DNA of 12,278 bases from an uncultured Oscillospiraceae bacterium (GTDB lineage: Bacteria; Bacillota; Clostridia; Oscillospirales; Oscillospiraceae): assembly GCA_900758315.1 (NCBI GenBank), contig CAAERF010000043.1, forward strand, positions 1 to 12,278. The letters are read 5' to 3'. Position 1 is the stretch's first letter. Each line of letters opens with the position of its first letter. Shown here piece after piece: positions 6,997 to 12,278 of the stretch. Below the pieces are notes generated by a model that was given only the letters and a program-made list of their open reading frames with translations, did not search any database and was not told where the DNA came from. The translations under genes and the position numbers were made by a program.

Positions 6997-7023
6997 AACG
7001 CCCGCCCGAAACAGGCGGGCGTT
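6997..7023 (-). promoter_or_regulatory. rpsB-tsf intercistronic hairpin (attenuator or processing site)
   Basis: AACGCCCGCC and GGCGGGCGTT form a 10-bp GC-rich stem around a 7-nt loop in the 69-nt gap. On the minus strand it is followed by only four T, so it is probably a partial terminator or RNA-stabilising structure that sets the S2 to EF-Ts ratio. Confidence 0.65.
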
Positions 7024-7036
7024 CAACGTGTTTTCG

Positions 7037-7759
7037 TTAAGCCTCTTCTGCTGCGGCTTCTGCCTCAGCGGTCTCTTCGCCCTGCTTGCCCTCGGTGACG
7101 GCGTTGGCCATGACACCGGAGATCAGGCGGATGGCGCGGATAGCGTCATCGTTGCCGGGAATGACGTAGTCGATCTCGTCGGGATCGCAGTTGGTGTCAA
7201 CGATTGCGACCACGGGGATCTTCAGCTTGCGTGCCTCAGCGATGGCATTGTGCTCCTTGCGGGGATCCACCACGAACACGGCACCGGGCAGCTGCTTCAT
7301 TTCCTTGACGCCGCCCAGATACTTCTGGAGCTTTTCCTGCTCGTGCATCAGCTTGATGACTTCCTTCTTGGGCAGCATGTCAAAGGTGCCGTCCTCTTCC
7401 ATCTTCTTGAGCTGATTCATCCGGTCCACGCGGCCGCGCATGGTCTTGAAGTTGGTCAGCATGCCACCCAGCCAGCGGGAGTTGACATAGAACATGCTGC
7501 AGCGGGTAGCCTCTTCCTTGATGGCTTCCTGGGCCTGCTTCTTGGTGCCGACAAAGAGCACACTCTTGCCGGAAGCGGCCACGTCCTTGACGAAGTTGTA
7601 GGCTTCCTCCAGCTTTTTCACGGTCTTCTGCAGGTCAACGATATAGATGCCGTTGCGCTCCGTGTAAATGTAGGTTGCCATCTTGGGGTTCCAGCGGCGG
7701 GTCTGGTGACCGAAGTGAACGCCGGCTTCCAGAAGCTGTTTCATAGATACGACTGCCAT
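7037..7759 (-). CDS. rpsB: 30S ribosomal protein S2
   Basis: This is ribosomal protein S2, a component of the small subunit body that joins late in assembly. The 240-residue sequence starts [19 protein letters not shown] and shows the signature [15 protein letters not shown], the [13 protein letters not shown] segment, [21 protein letters not shown] and [20 protein letters not shown]. The tail is acidic and alanine-rich, as is common in this family. The ATG at 7759 has GGAGGA eight bases upstream. It is the first gene of the rpsB-tsf operon. Its own promoter and a structured leader of about 108 nt precede it, in keeping with S2 autoregulation known in other bacteria. Confidence 0.98.
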   Translation of the reverse strand: MAVVSMKQLLEAGVHFGHQTRRWNPKMATYIYTERNGIYIVDLQKTVKKLEEAYNFVKDVAASGKSVLFVGTKKQAQEAIKEEATRCSMFYVNSRWLGGMLTNFKTMRGRVDRMNQLKKMEEDGTFDMLPKKEVIKLMHEQEKLQKYLGGVKEMKQLPGAVFVVDPRKEHNAIAEARKLKIPVVAIVDTNCDPDEIDYVIPGNDDAIRAIRLISGVMANAVTEGKQGEETAEAEAAAEEA

Positions 7760-7867
7760 GAGTAAAGTCCTCCTTTTTAGTTGTTACCTCCACCGGGGTC
7801 TGCTCCGCGCCAATCCCGCCCTGAAAACGGGACACAGGGCGCAAAATCCCCTCGGTGTGCGTAATCC
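7760..7867 (-). promoter_or_regulatory. Structured rpsB 5' leader
   Basis: This is the untranslated leader between the predicted start of transcription (about 7867) and rpsB. It can pair CGCCCTG with CAGGGCG (7835-7841 with 7817-7823), and also TCCCG with CGGGA (7828-7832 with 7814-7818). The second pairing uses the loop of the first, so the two are either exclusive or a pseudoknot. Known rpsB leaders bind S2 for feedback control; the same role here is inference. Confidence 0.5.
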
Positions 7868-7873
7868 TGAATT

Positions 7874-7902
7874 ACTATACTACATTTTGTCCCGGTTCGC
7901 AA
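7874..7902 (-). promoter_or_regulatory. rpsB promoter
   Basis: On the minus strand, TTGCGA (7902-7897) and TATAGT (7879-7874) are separated by 17 bp in an AT-rich stretch upstream of the leader. This fits a vegetative promoter for rpsB-tsf. Confidence 0.65.
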
Positions 7903-7957
7903 GTATTTTTTCCCAGCAAAATCACAAATTTTCACACTTTTTCCGGTCCGACCGCTG

Positions 7958-8233
7958 TTACCGCCGCTTTCGTCCGGCGCCCGGCGCCCGCAGCTCCGGC
8001 GCACCCTCGATGAGCACGGTCTCCTCACCGAACCGCTTCACGCTCTCCCAGCGGAATACCGAACTCTCCTTCCGCCCGAACAGGCCGAAAAAGCGCCGGG
8101 GTCCCGGCACGATCAGCTCCCGCACCTGCCCGTTTTCCAGGTCAAAGGTCACGTCGCCCACGTAGCCGTACCGGCTGCCGTCAGTGATGGAGATCACCTC
8201 TTTGTACCGCAGTTCCTCCAGTGAAATCAACAC
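7958..8233 (-). CDS. YlmC/YmxH family PRC-barrel protein
   Basis: This small (91-residue) PRC-barrel domain protein belongs to the YlmC/YmxH group found in spore-forming Firmicutes; its molecular function is poorly defined. The typical opening is present (LISLEELRYKEVISITDGSRYGYVGDVTFDLENGQV), followed by LIVPGP and a basic-aromatic stretch (RRFFGLFGRKE), then WESVKRFGEETVLI. I chose GTG at 8233 because AGGAGG (8246-8241) is seven bases upstream. The in-frame ATG at 8239 would leave only one base after that site. The last 15 residues are basic and proline/glycine-rich, probably a disordered tail. The gene is on the same strand as rpsB but separated from it by the rpsB promoter. No clear terminator follows. 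Confidence 0.82.
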   Translation of the reverse strand: MLISLEELRYKEVISITDGSRYGYVGDVTFDLENGQVRELIVPGPRRFFGLFGRKESSVFRWESVKRFGEETVLIEGAPELRAPGAGRKRR

Positions 8234-8299
8234 AGCCATCCCTCCTGTTTTTCCCCATTCTATGCCCGCCATCCCCGCATCTATGAAAAAAGGTTGCTA

Positions 8300-8328
8300 T
8301 TGCTTCTCCTCATTCAGTCCGATATAAT
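8300..8328 (+). promoter_or_regulatory. Promoter of the LRR-VWA-MoxR operon
   Basis: TTGCTT (8300-8305), 17-bp spacer, TATAAT (8323-8328). It lies in the 124-bp divergent gap and reads into the leucine-rich-repeat gene. Its -10 overlaps an upstream in-frame TTG, which rules that codon out as a start. Confidence 0.65.
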
Positions 8329-8357
8329 TGAGAAAACGAAAGGACGGCAGATACGCG

Positions 8358-9506
8358 ATGAGTTGGACCCTCTTTTATACAATAGAACAGCAGCAGGCGG
8401 CCATTCTGGGCTGTTTTGGCTCGGGAACCACCCTGACGCTGCCCGATGAGATTGACGGCTGTCCTGTGGTCCGCCTGGGTCCCTCCTGCTTTGGAGAGGC
8501 GCTGGAGCCGGACGATTCCGCCGGAGCGCTGCTGCTGATACCCGGCCCGCCGCCTGCCGGCACGGTCCCGGGCAACCGCACCCTGAAGCACCTCACCCTG
8601 CCCGCCCACCTCAGTGAGATCGGCAGCCGGGGTCTGGCGGGCTGTTCTGCCCTGGTCCGGCTGGAGCTGCCGCCGTCACTGACCACCCTGGGCAGCCACG
8701 CCTTTGACCACTGCGGCGCCCTGACCCGGATTCTCCTGCCGGAGGGTCTGACCCAACTGCCGGACTACGCCTTCGCAGACTGCCGCAGCCTGGAGACCCT
8801 CGACCTGCCCTCCACGGTGACCAGCATCGGCAGCCAGTGCTTCTACAACTGCACCCATCTGCGCCAGCTGGAGCTGCCGGCCGGACTGGACACCATTGGC
8901 AGCGGCGTGCTGATGAACTGCGCCCGGCTGGAACGGCTCTCCTTCCCGGCGGGGATCAACGCCAGCGTACTGCTGGCCGACCTGTACCAGAAGCTGGAGG
9001 TCACGGTCCACTCCGGAGACCGGACTACCCGCTTGCTCTTCCCGGAGTACTCCTACGAATTTGAGGACATCGTCATGCCCCGCCAGTTCCGCACCATCAC
9101 CTACGGCACCGGCGGCCGGTACCGGGAGTGCATCACCGGCGAGACCATCGACCTGGCCCTGTACGACTCACTGTTCCGGCTGGCCAAGATGGAGGAGTCC
9201 CCGGAGACGGCGGCGCTGCTGGCCCTGTACCGGCTGATGGACCCGCTGGAGCTGCGGCCGGAGGCCCGGGAAAGCTATCTCACCTACCTGCGGGACCAGA
9301 TCACCCCGCTGGGCCGGGAACTCATCGCCGGGGACCGGGAGCCGGAGCTGGAATTTCTGCTGACCCGCTGCGACCTGGAGCCCCGGCATCTGGACGCCCT
9401 GCTGGCCTGCGCCGGACAGGGTGAGCATCCCCGCCTGATCAGCCGGATTCTGGAGGCCAAGCGCCTGCTCTGTCCCTCCGGCGCCGACAAAGTCTTTGAC
9501 CTGTAA
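8358..9506 (+). CDS. Cytoplasmic leucine-rich repeat (BspA/LRR_5-type) protein
   Basis: This 382-residue protein of unknown function probably binds protein partners. Five consecutive 23-residue repeats of the LRR_5 pattern (L-x-x-L-x-L-P-x-x-L-x-x-I-G-x-x-A-F-x-x-C) span residues about 75-200, with a degenerate first repeat near 24-45 interrupted by a proline-rich insert (about 50-72). The C-terminal 120 residues are helical and resemble ankyrin-like repeats (EPELEFLLTRCDLEPRHLDALLACA). There is no signal peptide, transmembrane helix or cell-wall anchor, although many BspA-like proteins are exported. The ATG at 8358 lies about 30 nt downstream of the promoter's -10. Its ribosome binding site (AAAGGA) is rather distant at 13 bases. 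It is the first gene of an operon with a VWA protein and a MoxR ATPase, which suggests a shared complex. Confidence 0.85.
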   Translation: MSWTLFYTIEQQQAAILGCFGSGTTLTLPDEIDGCPVVRLGPSCFGEALEPDDSAGALLLIPGPPPAGTVPGNRTLKHLTLPAHLSEIGSRGLAGCSALVRLELPPSLTTLGSHAFDHCGALTRILLPEGLTQLPDYAFADCRSLETLDLPSTVTSIGSQCFYNCTHLRQLELPAGLDTIGSGVLMNCARLERLSFPAGINASVLLADLYQKLEVTVHSGDRTTRLLFPEYSYEFEDIVMPRQFRTITYGTGGRYRECITGETIDLALYDSLFRLAKMEESPETAALLALYRLMDPLELRPEARESYLTYLRDQITPLGRELIAGDREPELEFLLTRCDLEPRHLDALLACAGQGEHPRLISRILEAKRLLCPSGADKVFDL

Positions 9507-9521
9507 CGGAAGGAGCGGCCT

Positions 9522-10874
9522 GTGCACAACAACAAAGAGCGGCTCACCCGCCTCAGCAACGCCATTTTATCCGCCTCGCGCAACGAGCTATATCTCTCCA
9601 TGCGCTTTCTGGATCTGGCCCTGAGCGGGCTGGGCTATGAGATGAATCTGAACACTCCCACCATCGGCACCGACGGCGTGAACATTCTCTACAACCCCAC
9701 CTACCTCCGGCGGCAGTACCTGGAGGACCTGGTGGTCCTCAACCGCACCTACCTGCACATGGTGCTCCACTGCATATTCCGCCACGAGATCAACCGGGGT
9801 GACCGGGATCCGGTCCTGTGGGACATGGCCTGCGACATCGCGGTGGAGTCCATCCTGGACACCATCGAGGCCAAGTCGGTAGCCATGGTGGTTCCGCTCT
9901 TCCGGGAGGAGGTCTATGACCGGCTCCGGGAGTCCCTCTCCGTCCTCACCGCCGAGGGCGTGTACCGGGTGCTGGAGGGCGAGCGTATCCCCTACGACCA
10001 GCAGCTCAACTACTATAAATACTTCCGCCGGGACGACCACCAGTTCTGGCTGCAGCAAGAGGAGGATCAGAACCAATCGGGCTCCGGTCCGGACGGCGGC
10101 GGCTCAGACCGGCAGCAGGAGCTGTCTGACAAGTGGCGGGACATCTCGGACAAGACCCGGACCAGCATGGAGACCTTCTTCGCTGACCACGGAACCGAGG
10201 CCGGTGACCTGCTCCGGGCCATTCAGATCGAGAACCGGGAGCGGTACGACTACCGATGCTTCCTGCGCCAGTTCCTCACCCTCCGGGAGGAGGTTCAGGT
10301 GGACCCGGACTCCTTCGACTACGCCTTTTACAGCTACGGACTGGAGCTGTACGGGGACATTCCGCTGATCGAGCCACTGGAGTACCGGGACAGCCGCAAA
10401 ATCCGCGACCTGGTCATCGTCATCGACACCTCGGACTCGTGCAGTGACGGCGTTGTCGACGCCTTTCTGGCGGAGACCCGTGCCATCCTCAACCAGGAGT
10501 CCCTCTTCTTCCGGGATAGGAACCTGCACATCATCCAGAGCGACGCCGGCGTCCAGCAGGATACGGTGATCCGCTCGCCGGAGGAGCTGGATCAGTTCCG
10601 CGGCAGCTTCCAGGTCAAGGGCTGCGGCGGCACCGACTTCCGCCCGGCCTTCGACTACGTCAACCGGCTCATCGAAACCGGTCAGCTCACCGACCTGAAG
10701 GGACTGCTGTACTTTACCGACGGCTTTGGCACCTATCCCAAGCGCCGTCCTCCCTACGAGACCGCGTTTGTCTTTTTCCGCGACCAATATCAAGATACCA
10801 ACGTTCCTCCCTGGGCCATCAAGGTGATTCTGGGCCCGGAGGAACTGACAGAGGTGAAAGCGTATGAACATTAA
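9522..10874 (+). CDS. Metallopeptidase-like / VWA domain protein, MoxR partner
   Basis: This 450-residue protein has the two-domain plan of DUF2201/VWA-like proteins that accompany MoxR ATPases. The N-terminal domain has a histidine cluster H79-x3-H83-x4-H88 followed by RDPVLWDMACDIAVE (residues 95-109), the place where metallopeptidase-like relatives keep a zinc site. The residue after H79 is M, not the catalytic E of HExxH. A glycine/glutamine/serine-rich linker lies near 178-200. The C-terminal VWA domain carries a full MIDAS: DTSDS at 302-306, T371 in GGTDF, and D400 in FTDG. The start is GTG at 9522, with AAGGAG seven bases upstream, 15 nt after the LRR stop. It overlaps the MoxR gene by 11 nt. 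It probably acts as the metal-binding substrate or adaptor subunit for the ATPase. Confidence 0.85.
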   Translation: MHNNKERLTRLSNAILSASRNELYLSMRFLDLALSGLGYEMNLNTPTIGTDGVNILYNPTYLRRQYLEDLVVLNRTYLHMVLHCIFRHEINRGDRDPVLWDMACDIAVESILDTIEAKSVAMVVPLFREEVYDRLRESLSVLTAEGVYRVLEGERIPYDQQLNYYKYFRRDDHQFWLQQEEDQNQSGSGPDGGGSDRQQELSDKWRDISDKTRTSMETFFADHGTEAGDLLRAIQIENRERYDYRCFLRQFLTLREEVQVDPDSFDYAFYSYGLELYGDIPLIEPLEYRDSRKIRDLVIVIDTSDSCSDGVVDAFLAETRAILNQESLFFRDRNLHIIQSDAGVQQDTVIRSPEELDQFRGSFQVKGCGGTDFRPAFDYVNRLIETGQLTDLKGLLYFTDGFGTYPKRRPPYETAFVFFRDQYQDTNVPPWAIKVILGPEELTEVKAYEH

Positions 10875-12278
10875 ACAGGCCAAAGAGCAGCTCAAGCAGA
10901 CTGTGCAGGCCTACCTGGCCCGGGACCCCTACGGCAACCCGGAGATTCCCGCCGTGGCCCAGCGTCCCATCCTGCTGATGGGCCCTCCCGGCATCGGCAA
11001 GACCGCCATCGCCCACCAGGCGGCCCAGGAGTGCGGCATCGCCATCGTGGCCTACACCATGACCCACCACACCCGCCAGAGCGCCATCGGCCTGCCCAGC
11101 ATTCAGACCGGCTCCTTTGACGGAAAGGAGTTCCGGATCACCGAGTACACCATGAGTGAGATCGTGGCCAGCGTCTACCAGACCATGGAGCGGACCGGCC
11201 TGCGCCAGGGCATCCTCTTCCTAGACGAGATCAACTGCGTGTCCGAGACCCTGGCCCCGGCCATGCTCCAGTTCCTCCAGTGCAAGACCTTTGGCAACCA
11301 CCAGATCCCCGAGGACTGGATCATTGTAGCCGCCGGCAACCCGCCGGAATACAACCGCTCGGTCCGTGACTTTGACATCGTGACCCTGGACCGGGTCCGC
11401 CGGATCGACATCGACGCCGACTACCCGGTCTGGAAGGAGTACGCCTACCTGCGGCAGGTGCACAGCGCCATTCTGGCCTACCTGGACATCAAGCGGGACC
11501 ACTTCTACCGGATCGAAACCACCGTGGACGGCAAGCGCTTTGTCACCGCCCGGGGCTGGGAGGATCTGTCCCTGATGCTCTCGGTCAGTGAAAAGCTGGA
11601 CCTGCCGGTGGATGAGGCGCTGATCGCCCAGTACCTCCAGCACCCGGCCATCGCCAAGGACTTCGCCAACTACCTGAACCTCTACCGCAAGTACCAGGTG
11701 GACTACGACGTGACCGCCATCCTTCGGGGTGATATCCACAACACCACCGTCCAGAAACTCCAGGCCGCTCCCTTTGACGAGCGCTTCAGCGCCATCGCCC
11801 TGCTGCTGGACGCCCTGTTCCGGAGCTGTGCCGCCGCCAACGAGGCGGACGCCTTTGTCACCCAGCTCCACCAGGTGCTCCAGGGCGTAATCGGGCAGCT
11901 GAACGGTGGAACGCCCTGGCAGGACTGTCTGGACCGGGAGATCACCGGCCGGGCCACTCTGCTGGAGCAGCAGAAGCAGGCCCATCAGCTGGATCAGGCC
12001 GCTCTCAACCGCGGTCAGCGGATCCTGCACACCTTGGAGGAATACCGCACCGCTCTGGCGCAGGACTCGGTCACCGACTCCAACGCCGCCGCGGACTTTA
12101 TCCGCACCCGGTTCCAGGATCAGGTCCAGGCCCGGAAGGAGGCCATTCTCACCACCTCCGGCCAGCTGGACTGCGCTTTCCGCTTCCTGGAGCAGGTCTT
12201 TGGCGAGGGTCAGGAGCTGGTGATTTTCCTCACCGAGCTGACCGTCAACCACCACAGCATGACCTTTATCAGCGAAAA
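10864..12278 (+). CDS. MoxR-class AAA+ ATPase, C terminus beyond the window
   Basis: This is a MoxR-type AAA+ ATPase, a class that remodels or matures protein complexes together with VWA partners. At least 471 residues are encoded before the window ends. It shows Walker A GPPGIGKT (40-47), Walker B GILFLDEIN (116-124), sensor 1 IIVAAGNPP (153-161), the arginine-rich LDRVRR segment after it, and a sensor 2-like TARGWEDL near 228-235. Beyond about residue 280 a long helical, glutamine-rich extension follows, with probable coiled coil near 355-430, which makes it larger than a minimal MoxR (about 330 residues). The ATG at 10864 overlaps the end of the VWA gene by 11 nt, so translation is coupled and stoichiometry is probably linked. 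No stop is present, so the gene is partial. Confidence 0.9.
   Translation, partial: MNIKQAKEQLKQTVQAYLARDPYGNPEIPAVAQRPILLMGPPGIGKTAIAHQAAQECGIAIVAYTMTHHTRQSAIGLPSIQTGSFDGKEFRITEYTMSEIVASVYQTMERTGLRQGILFLDEINCVSETLAPAMLQFLQCKTFGNHQIPEDWIIVAAGNPPEYNRSVRDFDIVTLDRVRRIDIDADYPVWKEYAYLRQVHSAILAYLDIKRDHFYRIETTVDGKRFVTARGWEDLSLMLSVSEKLDLPVDEALIAQYLQHPAIAKDFANYLNLYRKYQVDYDVTAILRGDIHNTTVQKLQAAPFDERFSAIALLLDALFRSCAAANEADAFVTQLHQVLQGVIGQLNGGTPWQDCLDREITGRATLLEQQKQAHQLDQAALNRGQRILHTLEEYRTALAQDSVTDSNAAADFIRTRFQDQVQARKEAILTTSGQLDCAFRFLEQVFGEGQELVIFLTELTVNHHSMTFISE

Noticed and set aside
6155..7765. Long plus-strand open frames opposite tsf and rpsB
   Set aside because: Tsf and rpsB are unmistakable on the minus strand. 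The plus-strand products are low-complexity (L/V/G/H-rich) mirror translations.
8328..8357. TTG at 8328 as start of the LRR protein
   Set aside because: It overlaps the TATAAT of the promoter, so it would not be in the transcript.
11221..12255. A 344-codon minus-strand open frame near the right edge
   Set aside because: It lies opposite the MoxR ATPase, whose Walker and sensor motifs and operon overlap make the plus strand coding. The antisense product is V/G/Q-rich without domains.
1..12278. CRISPR arrays, tRNA or rRNA genes, complete insertion sequences, integrase gene
   Set aside because: No regularly spaced repeats, cloverleaf or rRNA sequence, transposase or tyrosine/serine recombinase domain could be found by reading both strands.

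Overview
The composition, gene content and protein sequences suggest a Gram-positive Clostridia genome, most like the gut Oscillospirales. The clues are a Clostridia-type rpsB-tsf pair, a YlmC/YmxH PRC-barrel gene, strong GGAGG-type ribosome binding sites and a GC-rich core. This assignment is inference, because no taxonomic marker was searched. The window joins a decayed, defence-carrying prophage remnant (1-5629) to conserved core chromosome (about 5700-12278).

Phage part, left. A large terminase lacks its N-terminal ATPase half (69-1064). It is followed by an intact-looking head-closure/head-tail adaptor gene (1077-1394). The portal, protease, capsid and tail genes that would be expected nearby are absent.

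Defence cassette (1397-4971, minus strand, visibly AT-richer than both flanks). A 640-aa protein fuses an N-terminal PD-(D/E)XK-like nuclease to an N6-adenine methyltransferase. It is followed by its specificity subunit, and the pair resembles the BcgI A/B (Type IIB) organisation, which needs no HsdR. The specificity gene is split at a run of seven G between its two target-recognition halves. Removing one G would restore a single ORF of about 350 codons, so this looks like a phase-variable switch. Upstream lies an AbiV-family HEPN gene whose 3' end carries a perfect 13-bp inverted repeat. The restriction gene has its own promoter.

Phage part, right (5021-5629). A remnant of an endolysin (peptidoglycan-binding repeat plus cysteine amidase-like domain) has lost its start and carries two compensating frameshifts. 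It is followed by an extended -10 promoter and a bidirectional hairpin terminator, which together could define a small RNA of about 97 nt.

Core part. The minus strand carries rpsB then tsf, with a promoter, a leader able to form overlapping or pseudoknot-like pairings, and a stable intercistronic hairpin. Upstream is a small PRC-barrel gene. Divergent from it, a promoter drives a tight three-gene operon: a cytoplasmic BspA-type leucine-rich-repeat protein, a metallopeptidase-like/VWA protein, and a MoxR-class AAA+ ATPase that runs off the window. The last two overlap by 11 nt. The three probably act together as a chaperone-like or remodelling system whose role I cannot name.
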